From Rhodococcus opacus B4 (GTDB taxonomy: Bacteria > Actinomycetota > Actinomycetes > Mycobacteriales > Mycobacteriaceae), in the NCBI RefSeq assembly GCF_000010805.1, contig NC_012522.1, positions 5,456,001-5,520,000 of the forward strand: a stretch of DNA of 64,000 bases. The letters are read 5' to 3'. Under the pieces are notes generated by a model that was not told the origin of the DNA, did not search any database, and saw only the letters and a program-made list of their open reading frames with translations. Below, one piece after another: positions 8,850-17,367 of this stretch. The position numbers and the translations under genes were made by a program. Within the stretch, counting starts at the first letter, position 1, and the number at the start of each line of letters is the position of its first letter.

Positions 8850-9277
8850 CGGTTCGATTTTCGACCGCCGGGTGCCCACTTGGTGAGACGGTGTAACACC
8901 GGTCGCGGTCCGGTCGATACGTCCGGCGGGGGTTCTTCCGTCGCGGCCGACAGCCTTTGTGTCAGCCTCTGTACTTCCCTCACCGCATCGGGCAACTCGG
9001 CGTGCGTTCTCCGCCGTCTCCGGCATCGGTGCAGGTGACGCGGCCAGTCCAGTCCCGGGCAACTGGCCCTCACCGATTCGGCTCCCGCGCCGTGCGGGCA
9101 AATCGGACACTCGCCCAACACGTTCGACGACCCTTCCCCGAGGTCGCCGCACATCCCGCGCGAAAGCCGCATCACGGGCTCTGAGCGGACCCGCCTTCGG
9201 CACGCAGGCCAGAGTGGGACTAGTTTCTACCTGAATGAAGTTGTTACTCATTGGTTTGAGCTTGAGAGGGATGCTTC
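8850..9277. other. Long non-coding stretch upstream of gltA2
   Basis: 428 bases with no convincing gene. Frames exist on both strands but lack family resemblance, SD and normal codon pattern. The last ~60 bases are relatively AT-rich and hold a TAGTTT hexamer at 9221-9226, a plausible -10, and the SD of gltA2 (GAGAGGGA, 9264-9271), implying a 5' leader of about 45 nt. No recognisable riboswitch. Confidence 0.5.
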
Positions 9278-10573
<1,296 letters not shown>

Positions 10574-10620
10574 TCGCGAATACCCGTGCCGAACCATAGA
10601 GCCCTCATCGAGGAGGACAC

Positions 10621-10983
10621 ATGACCAAGCCCGAGATCGAGTTCCAAGAGGGCCCCGCCCCGACCGACCTGGTCGTCAAGGACGTGGTGGTCGGCGACGG
10701 CGCCGAGGCCGTCCCCGGTGGCACCGTCGAGGTGCACTACGTCGGCGTCGAGTTCGAGTCCGGCGAGGAGTTCGACTCCTCCTGGAGCCGCGGCGAGTCC
10801 ATCCAGTTCCCGCTGCGCGGCCTCATCAAGGGCTGGCAGGACGGCATCCCCGGCATGAAGGTGGGCGGGCGTCGTCAGCTCACCATCCCGCCGGAGCTCG
10901 CCTACGGTCCGGCCGGCGCCGGGCACCAGCTGTCCGGCAAGACGCTGGTGTTCATGATCGACCTGCTGGACGTGAAGGAATAG
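10621..10983 (+). CDS. FKBP-type peptidyl-prolyl cis-trans isomerase
   Basis: 120-residue single-domain FKBP that catalyses proline isomerisation during protein folding. The core GGTVEVHYVGVEF, FDSSWSRG, IQFPLRGLIKGWQDGIPGMK and GGRRQLTIPPELAYG segments, ending VFMIDLLDVKE, match FKBP12-type enzymes with the drug/substrate pocket residues (Tyr, Phe, Asp, Trp) present. No signal peptide or membrane anchor, so cytosolic. Strong SD (GAGGAGGA) before ATG 10621. It lies 47 nt after gltA2 on the same strand and ends at a strong hairpin. Confidence 0.93.
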   Translation: MTKPEIEFQEGPAPTDLVVKDVVVGDGAEAVPGGTVEVHYVGVEFESGEEFDSSWSRGESIQFPLRGLIKGWQDGIPGMKVGGRRQLTIPPELAYGPAGAGHQLSGKTLVFMIDLLDVKE

Positions 10984-10999
10984 TCTCCACGGTCCGAAG

Positions 11000-11029
11000 G
11001 CCCCGCATCACCTCAGGGTGAGGCGGGGC
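11000..11029. terminator. Bidirectional terminator between FKBP gene and prrB
   Basis: 13-bp stem with one mismatch, 11000-11012 pairing with 11017-11029, loop TCAG at 11013-11016, followed by TTT on the plus strand. The loop contains the stop codon of prrB, read on the minus strand. Confidence 0.75.
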
Positions 11030-12353
11030 TTTCCGCTTTCCGGGTCGTGTCGGTGTGCAGCTCGACGACGAGGCGTGCGCCGCCGAGCGGGCTGACCTCG
11101 AATCGCGCGCTGCCGTTGTGCAGGGCGGCCTGCTGGGCGACGAGCGCCAGGCCCAGGCCCGACCCGCTCTTCGTCGCGTTGGACCCGCGGTGGAACCGTT
11201 CGAACACCACGGACCGCTCGGCCTCGGGCACCCCGGAACCGTTGTCGTCGACGACGACGGTCGTGATGCCGTCGGCCGCTCTCAGCGTGATCGTCACGGC
11301 GGTGGCGCCGCCGTGCCGGACCGCGTTCTTGATGGCGTTGTCCAGCGTGAGACGCAGCCCGCCGGGCATGCCGCGGACCGTCACCGGGGCCGCGTCGACG
11401 GTCACCTGCAGGCCGGGATTGTGACGCATCGCCTCCTCCGCGGCGAGGTCGCTGATGTCGACGAGGTCGCAGTCGACGAAGTCCTTGTCGGTCGACAGTT
11501 CACCGCGGGCGAGGCGCTCGAGGTCGGACAGCGTCGATTCCACCCGGTCCTGTGAGCGGGCGAGGTCGCGGAAGATCTCATGCTGCTGTTCCGGCGTCAG
11601 GTCGAGAGTGGCGAGGACCTCGAGGTCGGTGCGCATCGCGGTGAGGGGCGTGCGAAGTTCGTGCGCGGAGACGGCGGCGAAGTCGCGTGCGGTGGCGAGC
11701 GCGGCCGTGGTCGCGTCCTGCGCCTCCGCGACGTCGCGCAGCATCGACTCCGCGGCGGAGGCCAGTTCATCGGCCTCCCGCACACCGGAGGTCGTGGGCG
11801 TCAGCTTCGGTTCGCGGCGCACGATGCGGCCGGTCAGGTCGACCAGGGGGCGCACCGCACGACCACCGAACAGCCACCCGAGGCCGCTGGCGGCGGCCAC
11901 CGCGAGAACACCGACGAGGGCCACCTGCCGTTGCTGCTCCGACGTCACGTCCTGAGCTTCGGCGTACGGCACGGCCAGGGAGATCCGGGTGCCGAGGAGC
12001 GGAACGGTCGCGGTGTACGCCCGATACCGCGTGTCCCCGACCTCGACGGTCTGGGTGCCCGGGTCCAGTTCGGGCAGTTGGGTGGGCGTGCTGACGAGGA
12101 CCGTGTCGCCGTCAGCGGACCGGATGGTGATGGCGAACGCGCCCTTGTCGCCGAGTGCGCCGAGGAACAGCCCGGCGGTGGCCGCGTTGGGAACGAGGAC
12201 GTCGGACGCCGTCTCCAGCCGCCGGTCGAGTTGCGACAGGTTGTTGCGGTTGATCGCCAGCGACACCAGGATGCCGAGCGCGACGACGATGATCGTCGCA
12301 CCCAGTGCCGTCGCCGCCGCCACACGCGTCCGGAGGGAGAACGACCGTTTCAC
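11013..12353 (-). CDS. prrB: Sensor histidine kinase PrrB
   Basis: 446-residue membrane histidine kinase. Layout: TM1 (~residues 11-34), a ~100-residue extracellular sensor, TM2 (~145-163), HAMP (~164-215), HisKA with the phosphoacceptor His near residue 231 in SAHELRTPLTAM, then the HATPase_c N box (LTLDNAIKNAVRHGG), G1 (VVDDNGSGVP), F box and G2 (SGSGLGLALV). Matches M. tuberculosis PrrB (Rv0902c, 446 aa). The GTG start at 12353 overlaps the prrA stop as GTGA, so translation is coupled to the regulator gene. PrrB phosphorylates PrrA; in mycobacteria the pair responds to conditions such as macrophage infection and low oxygen. Confidence 0.94.
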   Translation of the reverse strand: MKRSFSLRTRVAAATALGATIIVVALGILVSLAINRNNLSQLDRRLETASDVLVPNAATAGLFLGALGDKGAFAITIRSADGDTVLVSTPTQLPELDPGTQTVEVGDTRYRAYTATVPLLGTRISLAVPYAEAQDVTSEQQRQVALVGVLAVAAASGLGWLFGGRAVRPLVDLTGRIVRREPKLTPTTSGVREADELASAAESMLRDVAEAQDATTAALATARDFAAVSAHELRTPLTAMRTDLEVLATLDLTPEQQHEIFRDLARSQDRVESTLSDLERLARGELSTDKDFVDCDLVDISDLAAEEAMRHNPGLQVTVDAAPVTVRGMPGGLRLTLDNAIKNAVRHGGATAVTITLRAADGITTVVVDDNGSGVPEAERSVVFERFHRGSNATKSGSGLGLALVAQQAALHNGSARFEVSPLGGARLVVELHTDTTRKAESPASP

Positions 12354-13066
12354 GACGGTTCCCGCAGTACGAACCCCACTCCGCGGACCGTGTGCAGGAT
12401 ACGCGGCTGACCACCGACCTCGAACTTGCGCCGCAGGTAGCCGACGAAGACGTCGACCACGTTGGTGTCGGCGACGAAGTCGTACCCCCACACCAGTTCG
12501 AGGAGCCGCTCACGGCTCAGCACGATGCCGACGTTGCGGGCGAGGACCTCGAGCAGTTCGAATTCCCGTTTGGTCAGCGTGACCTCCTCGCCCGCCATGA
12601 AGACCCGGCGTGCGGACGTCCGGATCTCGAGCGCACCGACGCGGATCGGCGGGGTGGCTTGTGAGTCGGCGGGCGCGGCGGTGGTCGTTCCGTGCCGCCG
12701 CAGCATCGCCCGGATCCGGGCGATGAGTTCGGCGAGGACGAACGGCTTGACCAGGTAGTCGTCGGCGCCCGATTCCAGGCCCGAGATGCGGTCGTCGACG
12801 GTGTCGCGGGCGCTGAGCACACAGATCGGGATGTCGTTGCTCATGGCGCGAAGCGCCGTCACCACGCCGGTGCCGTCGATGACCGGCATGTTCATGTCGA
12901 GCACCATCGCGTCCGGGCGTTGCTCGCTGACCACCCGGAGTGCGTCGGCGCCGTCGACGGCGGTGAGGACGGTGAATCCGGACAGGCGCAGGCCGCGTTC
13001 GAGGGACGTCCGCACGTCCTCGTCGTCGTCGACCACGAGGACACTGGCTGAGTCTGTGACGGTCAC
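12350..13066 (-). CDS. prrA: Response regulator PrrA (OmpR family)
   Basis: 238-residue DNA-binding response regulator. The receiver domain (residues ~8-122) has the acidic pocket VVDDDEDV, phosphoacceptor Asp57 in VLDMNMPVIDG, the switch Thr/Ser region VLSARDTVDDRI and KPF lysine. A winged-helix Trans_reg_C domain (~140-236) ends VVDVFVGYLRRKF...HTVRGVGFVLREPS. Very close to M. tuberculosis PrrA (Rv0903c). GTG 13066 is chosen because it gives the family length and a CACAAT hexamer lies 6 nt upstream on the minus strand, consistent with a leaderless transcript. Divergent from the MscS-type gene. First gene of the prrA-prrB operon. Confidence 0.95.
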   Translation of the reverse strand: MTVTDSASVLVVDDDEDVRTSLERGLRLSGFTVLTAVDGADALRVVSEQRPDAMVLDMNMPVIDGTGVVTALRAMSNDIPICVLSARDTVDDRISGLESGADDYLVKPFVLAELIARIRAMLRRHGTTTAAPADSQATPPIRVGALEIRTSARRVFMAGEEVTLTKREFELLEVLARNVGIVLSRERLLELVWGYDFVADTNVVDVFVGYLRRKFEVGGQPRILHTVRGVGFVLREPS

Positions 13067-13134
13067 CCCTGCATTGTGCCGTGGGAGCGACCGCCGGACG
13101 TGCGGATGGCAGTTGTCGGAGCGTGTCTCGTCCG

Positions 13135-13149
13135 TACACTCGGGGTCGA
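13135..13149 (+). promoter_or_regulatory. -10 element for leaderless mscS-type gene
   Basis: TACACT at 13135-13140 ends 8 nt before ATG 13149, fitting the TANNNT -10 of actinobacterial promoters with initiation at the start codon. Confidence 0.45.
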
Positions 13150-14066
13150 TGTTTTCTTCACTGCAGGCATTCGAACTGACCGAAACCAACCGTGACTGGC
13201 TGATTCACCGGCCGGCCGAGATCGCGACCTACGTCGTTCTGGCGCTCGTGCTGCGTTTCGCGTTGCACCGGATGATCGACCGGATGACGCGGCCCCGGGA
13301 GCCTTCGGACAAACCGGCCATGCTCCGCCCCCTGCGGGAACGCGCCCCGCGCGGCGTCAAGGAGGCGATGGTCAACGAGCGTCGCGCGCAACGCGCCCGG
13401 ACGATCGGGTCGGTGCTCAAGTCGACGGTGTCGATCGTGGTGCTCATCTGGGTGGTGCTGCAGGTCCTCGCGGTTCTCGGCGTCAACGTCGCGCCGTTCA
13501 TCGCGTCCGCCGGTGTGATCGGTGTCGCGCTCGGTTTCGGCGCCCAGAATCTCGTCCGGGACTTCCTGTCGGGCATCTTCATGCTGCTCGAGGACCAGTA
13601 CGGGGTCGGCGACGTCGTGGACCTCGGCGAGGCCGTGGGAACGGTCGAGACGGTGGGTCTGCGGGTCACGACGATCCGCGACGTCAACGGCACTCTCTGG
13701 TACTGCCGCAACGGCGAGATCGTGCGGGTCGGCAACATGAGCCAGGGGTACGCGGTCGCGGTGGTCGATCTGCCGATCGCGCACGCCGCCAACGTGCAAC
13801 GGGCGTGCGAGGTGGCGCTGGAGGCCGTCACCGAGGCGGCCAAGGGCGACGCGATCGCGGCGGACGTGCTCGAACCCCCGGAACTGCTGGGTGTGAACTC
13901 CGTGACCGCGGAATCGGTCACGCTGCGGATCACCGCGCGGACCAAGCCCGGCAGGCAATGGGCGGTGCAGCGCACGTTCGCCCGTGCGGCGCTGTCCGCG
14001 TTCGAGCACTACGACATCGACGCCCCGTACCTGTCGGTGCTGTCGTCTGCTCGCTCCAGTAACTGA
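13149..14066 (+). CDS. MscS-family mechanosensitive channel
   Basis: 305-residue small-conductance mechanosensitive channel homologue that would release solutes under hypo-osmotic stress. An N-terminal membrane helix (~residues 22-40) is followed by a charged loop and two helices including the pore-lining Gly/Ala-rich stretch around ASAGVIGVALGFGAQNLVRD, the MscS TM3 signature. The beta domain continues with YGVGDVVDLGEAVGTVETVGLRVTTIRD and NGEIVRVGNMSQG. ATG 13149 starts the hydrophobic region; the frame upstream overlaps prrA antisense and is not coding. Divergent from prrA over 82 nt. Confidence 0.9.
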   Translation: MFSSLQAFELTETNRDWLIHRPAEIATYVVLALVLRFALHRMIDRMTRPREPSDKPAMLRPLRERAPRGVKEAMVNERRAQRARTIGSVLKSTVSIVVLIWVVLQVLAVLGVNVAPFIASAGVIGVALGFGAQNLVRDFLSGIFMLLEDQYGVGDVVDLGEAVGTVETVGLRVTTIRDVNGTLWYCRNGEIVRVGNMSQGYAVAVVDLPIAHAANVQRACEVALEAVTEAAKGDAIAADVLEPPELLGVNSVTAESVTLRITARTKPGRQWAVQRTFARAALSAFEHYDIDAPYLSVLSSARSSN

Positions 14067-14082
14067 TCGGCCCGCGCTTCGA

Positions 14083-14096
14083 TACCGTGGCAGGCA
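14083..14096 (+). promoter_or_regulatory. -10 element for leaderless photolyase gene
   Basis: TACCGT at 14083-14088 ends 7 nt before ATG 14096. No SD is present. This supports ATG 14096 over the in-frame GTG at 14087, which lies inside the hexamer. Confidence 0.5.
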
Positions 14097-15436
14097 TGGA
14101 CACCGCACTCGTCTGGTTCCGCCGCGACCTCCGGCTCGGTGATCTGCCGACGCTTCACACGGTCGCCGAGTCGGGGGCACGCGCGCTCGGCCTGTTCGTC
14201 CTCGACGACCGGTTGCTGAAGACGTCGGGGGGTGCCCGCCGGGACTTCCTGTTCCGCAGCCTCGCCGCACTGGACGACAGTCTCGACGGCCGGTTGCTGG
14301 TGGTGAAGGGCGATCCCGTCGACGTGGTTCCGCGGGTGGCGAAGAAGGTCTCGGCCGAAGAGGTGCACGTCAGCGCCGACTACGGACCCTACGGTCGCGA
14401 GCGGGACGCCGCCGTCGCCGAGCACGTCGACCTGGTGGCCACCGGTTCGCCGTACGCCGTGGCGCCCGGCCGGGTGACCAAGACGGACGGGGAGCCGTAC
14501 CGCGTGTTCACCCCGTACTTCCGGCAGTGGCTCGAGCACGGGTGGCGTGCGCCGATCGACACCGGGCCCGACACGGTGGAGTGGATGGACCCGGACGACG
14601 TGAAGACGCGGCGGGTGACGATCCCGGAACCCGAATCCGACGGGTACGCCGCGGGTGAGGCGGCGGCGCTGGAGCGGTGGGCGGAGTTCTGCGAGGACGA
14701 CCTGGCCGGGTACGAGGACGCGCGGGATCGTCCCGGGCTCGACGCGACCAGCCGGATGTCGGTGTACCTGAAATACGGCAACATTCATCCGCGGACGATG
14801 CTCCGCGATCTCGCCCGCCGCCGCAGCAAGAGTGCCGAGCAGTACCGGCGGCAGCTGGCGTGGCGGGACTTCTACGCCGACATCCTCTTCCAGCGTCCCG
14901 ACAGTGCACGCGGCAATTACGACCGCCGCTTCGACCACATCCGCTACGACAGCGGGCCCGACGCCGAGGACGCGTACACGGCGTGGTGCGAGGGCCGGAC
15001 GGGGTTCCCGATCGTCGACGCCGGGATGCGGCAGCTGAAAGCCGAGAACTGGATGCACAACCGGGTGCGGATGATCGTCGCGTCGTTCTTCGTCAAGGAT
15101 CTGCACCTGCCGTGGTGGCGGGGCGCCCGCTACTTCATGAACCAGCTCGTCGACGGCGATCTGGCGAACAACCAGCACGGGTGGCAGTGGACCGCGGGAT
15201 CGGGAACGGACGCGTCGCCGTACTTCCGGGTGTTCAACCCCACGACGCAGGGCGAGAAGTTCGACCCCGACGGCGAGTACGTGCGCCGGTGGGTGCCCGA
15301 ATTGCGCGGGATCTCCGGGAAGGCCGTCCATGCTCTGAAAGACGGCCGCCCCGAAGACTATCCGCCGCCGATCGTCGACCACGCCCACGAACGGCAGGAG
15401 GCCCTGGCCCGGTACGGTGAGATCAAGGCCCCGTGA
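14096..15436 (+). CDS. phr: Deoxyribodipyrimidine photolyase
   Basis: 446-residue DNA photolyase/cryptochrome family enzyme that uses FAD and light to split cyclobutane pyrimidine dimers. N-terminal antenna domain: ALVWFRRDLRLGDLPTL...LGLFVLDDRL. C-terminal FAD domain: TSRMSVYLKYGNIHPRTML, YRRQLAWRDFYADILF, FPIVDAGMRQLKAENWMHNRVRMIVASF, LANNQHGWQWTAGSGTD and PYFRVFNPTTQGEKFDPDGEYVRRWVPEL, all canonical class I CPD photolyase blocks, including the Trp residues for electron transfer. The TGA stop lies inside the left arm of a palindromic repeat shared with the converging MFS gene. Separated from the mechanosensitive channel gene by 29 nt with its own -10 motif. Confidence 0.95.
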   Translation: MDTALVWFRRDLRLGDLPTLHTVAESGARALGLFVLDDRLLKTSGGARRDFLFRSLAALDDSLDGRLLVVKGDPVDVVPRVAKKVSAEEVHVSADYGPYGRERDAAVAEHVDLVATGSPYAVAPGRVTKTDGEPYRVFTPYFRQWLEHGWRAPIDTGPDTVEWMDPDDVKTRRVTIPEPESDGYAAGEAAALERWAEFCEDDLAGYEDARDRPGLDATSRMSVYLKYGNIHPRTMLRDLARRRSKSAEQYRRQLAWRDFYADILFQRPDSARGNYDRRFDHIRYDSGPDAEDAYTAWCEGRTGFPIVDAGMRQLKAENWMHNRVRMIVASFFVKDLHLPWWRGARYFMNQLVDGDLANNQHGWQWTAGSGTDASPYFRVFNPTTQGEKFDPDGEYVRRWVPELRGISGKAVHALKDGRPEDYPPPIVDHAHERQEALARYGEIKAP

Positions 15437-15508
15437 GTACTTGTGAGTGGCCCGGCAGCCCGGATTGCGGGCGACTTAACCGCGGGCGGTTAACAAGTAC
15501 TCACGGGG
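15429..15508. repeat. Palindromic intergenic repeat, copy 1 (interrupted)
   Basis: Two perfect 16-bp arms, 15429-15444 and 15493-15508, share the core GTGAGTACTTGT / ACAAGTACTCAC. Nested at the right is TTAACCGC-GG-GCGGTTAA (15476-15493). Compared with the compact copy at 42303-42354, this copy carries about 32 extra bases between TTGT and TAACCGC. It provides the phr stop codon (TGA 15434-15436) and the stop of the converging MFS gene (15490-15492), so it may also act as a terminator. Confidence 0.8.
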
Positions 15509-16698
15509 GCACGGCGCACGAGGGCCGCCGCGGCGAGGACGATGACGAGTCCGCCGTAGATGCGGGTGGTGTCGACGAGCCCGACCTGCCCGACGAGGTA
15601 TCCGGCGACCAGCGCGGGAATGCTGTTGGCGAGGTAGGCGATCACGTAGATGCTCGACAGCAGTCCCGCGCGCTCGTGTGGTTCGGCGAGCGGCATGACG
15701 GTGCGGATGGTGCCCTGGAAGCCGGCGCCGAACCCGATGCCCGCCACCGCGGTTCCCGCGAGAATCCACGGCGCCGAGGATGTTTCGGCGCCGAGCAGGG
15801 TGACGGCGACGCCGGCTACGAGGGCCGACGCTCCGACGACCAGGATCCGACGTGCCGCGAGGTTGCGCAGCAGGAACACCGCGAGTGCACCGGTCCCGGT
15901 GAGCGTCGCGACCATGATGGCGCCGATCAGCGACGTGTGCACGTCGAGGGCGTTGCGGGCGAGTGACGGTCCGAGCGACAGGTAGAAGCCGCCCAGCGCC
16001 CACACGGCGATCAGGCACGGGCCCGTGACCACGAGCATTCTCCTGGCGGTGGACGGGACCGTGAGCGCAGGCCGCATCGACGCCAGCGCGCCCTTCTGCC
16101 GGACCGCCGTCTCGGGTGCGGTCCAGATGCCGAGGATCTCGACGACGAACAGCGCGAGGAGCACCAGGAACACGGTGCTGGTGGGCCGGGGAAGGTGTTC
16201 GCTGATCAGGCTCGATCCGATGGCGCCCAGTGCGAGTCCGGCGGTGGGCGCGATGCTGTTGACGGTGGCGCCGCGTCCCGGTGTGCGTTCGAGGTCGAGG
16301 AGGGTGGAACCGAGGGCGCTGATCGCGGCGCCGGTCGCGAAACCCTGCACCACCCTGGCGAGCAGCAGGAGTCCGATGCCTTCGGCGGTCGCGAACAGGA
16401 TCATCGAGACCGCCTCGAACACGAGCGCGGTGATCAGCACGGGGCGTCGGCCGACGTAGTCGGACAGCGACCCCACGGTGAGCAGCGCCAGCAGCAGGCT
16501 CACGGCGTAGATGCCGAAGATCAGCGTCGATTGCAGCGAAGAGAAACCCCAGTTCGACTGGTACACCTCGTACAGGGGTGTAGGGGCGGCGGACGCGCCG
16601 AGCAGGGTGGCGATCACGACCGCGACGAGCGTGAAGGCGGCTCCGCGGCGCAGTGCAGGTCGAGGCGTCGGTGGTGCTTCGGGTGCAAGGATCGGCAT
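15490..16698 (-). CDS. MFS transporter under TetR control
   Basis: 402-residue major facilitator with 12 likely membrane helices. N-terminus: ATLLGASAAPTPLYEVYQSNWGFSSLQSTLIFGIYAVSLL, then the motif A loop GSLSDYVGRRPVLI. It belongs to the drug/metabolite exporter type often paired with a divergent TetR repressor, as here. The start at ATG 16698 has GGGAG 8-12 nt upstream on the minus strand. Expression is probably repressed by the adjacent regulator binding two palindromes in the 98-nt intergenic region. The stop codon TAA is provided by the palindromic repeat shared with phr. Substrate unknown. Confidence 0.85.
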   Translation of the reverse strand: MPILAPEAPPTPRPALRRGAAFTLVAVVIATLLGASAAPTPLYEVYQSNWGFSSLQSTLIFGIYAVSLLLALLTVGSLSDYVGRRPVLITALVFEAVSMILFATAEGIGLLLLARVVQGFATGAAISALGSTLLDLERTPGRGATVNSIAPTAGLALGAIGSSLISEHLPRPTSTVFLVLLALFVVEILGIWTAPETAVRQKGALASMRPALTVPSTARRMLVVTGPCLIAVWALGGFYLSLGPSLARNALDVHTSLIGAIMVATLTGTGALAVFLLRNLAARRILVVGASALVAGVAVTLLGAETSSAPWILAGTAVAGIGFGAGFQGTIRTVMPLAEPHERAGLLSSIYVIAYLANSIPALVAGYLVGQVGLVDTTRIYGGLVIVLAAAALVRRAPVSTC

Positions 16699-16718
16699 GG
16701 GCGTACTCCCGGAGAACG

Positions 16719-16787
16719 TTAAAGCAAAAGGTTTGCGTTAATGGACGGTACGCCGCCACCATTCTTAATGCAATGTCTTTGCGTTAG
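16719..16787. promoter_or_regulatory. Twin TetR operators in MFS/tetR intergenic region
   Basis: Two similar imperfect palindromes with identical 10-3-10 geometry: TTAAAGCAAA-N3-TTTGCGTTAA (16719-16741; 9 of 10 pairs) and TTAATGCAAT-N3-TTTGCGTTAG (16765-16787; 7 of 10 pairs). Centres are 46 bases apart. The second overlaps the TAGCAT hexamer (16785-16790) that lies 6 nt before the tetR ATG. Best explained as autoregulatory TetR operators controlling both divergent genes. Confidence 0.75.
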
Positions 16788-16796
16788 CATGGAGGC

Positions 16797-17363
16797 ATGA
16801 GTCCGGCTCCAGGCCCACGCCCCGGTGGTCGCAGCGCCCGCATCCAGCAGGCGGTGCACGCGTCCACGCGCAAACTTCTCGACGAGCGCGACCGAGCGGA
16901 CATCACCGTCCCGATGATCGCCGCCGACGCCGGGGTCACCCCGTCGACCATCTACCGGCGCTGGGGCGATATCACCGAGGTGTTCGCGGACGTCGCGATC
17001 GAGCGACTGCGTCCCGACGCGCCCCCGCGCGAAACCGGCAGTGTGCGAGGCGACCTCGTCACCTGGGCGCAGGAGTACCTCGAGGAGATGTCCTCGCCCG
17101 TGGGGCGGGCGGCACTGCGCGACGTCGTGATGAGCGGCGACACCAATCCGCTCAAGTGCGCGACGTTCTGCCGCACCCAGATCGAGACGATTCTCGGACG
17201 CGGCGAACCGGTCGGCTCGGGTGTTCAGTGCGCGATCGAGCACGTGATCGACCACGTGGTGGCGCCGATCGTCTACCGCATCCTGTTCGACCTCGATCCA
17301 CTCGAACCGGACCGCGTCGAGGTGCTGGTGGATCAGGCGCTCGACGCGGCCGTCCGGGTCTGA
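16797..17363 (+). CDS. TetR/AcrR-family repressor
   Basis: 188-residue regulator. The N-terminal helix-turn-helix domain (residues ~12-60: RIQQAVHASTRKLL...ITVPMIAADAGVTPSTIYRRWGDITEVFADVA) is a classic TetR_N with the TIYRRW recognition helix. The C-terminal ligand domain resembles the TetR_C group of MFS-linked repressors. ATG 16797 lacks a separate leader: TAGCAT ends 6 nt before it, though GGAGG also falls just upstream. Divergent from the MFS gene over 98 nt holding two matching palindromes, so it probably represses the exporter and itself, with release by the exported compound. Confidence 0.92.
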   Translation: MSPAPGPRPGGRSARIQQAVHASTRKLLDERDRADITVPMIAADAGVTPSTIYRRWGDITEVFADVAIERLRPDAPPRETGSVRGDLVTWAQEYLEEMSSPVGRAALRDVVMSGDTNPLKCATFCRTQIETILGRGEPVGSGVQCAIEHVIDHVVAPIVYRILFDLDPLEPDRVEVLVDQALDAAVRV

Positions 17364-17367
17364 GCGG

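Noticed and set aside
8783..9175. 130-codon minus-strand frame in the gltA2 upstream region
   Set aside because: Overlaps the end of the epimerase gene antisense, has no SD and no recognisable family; codon pattern unlike the neighbours.
15429..15508. CRISPR repeat or attachment site
   Set aside because: Only two distant copies, palindromic, no spacers, no integrase or cas genes nearby.
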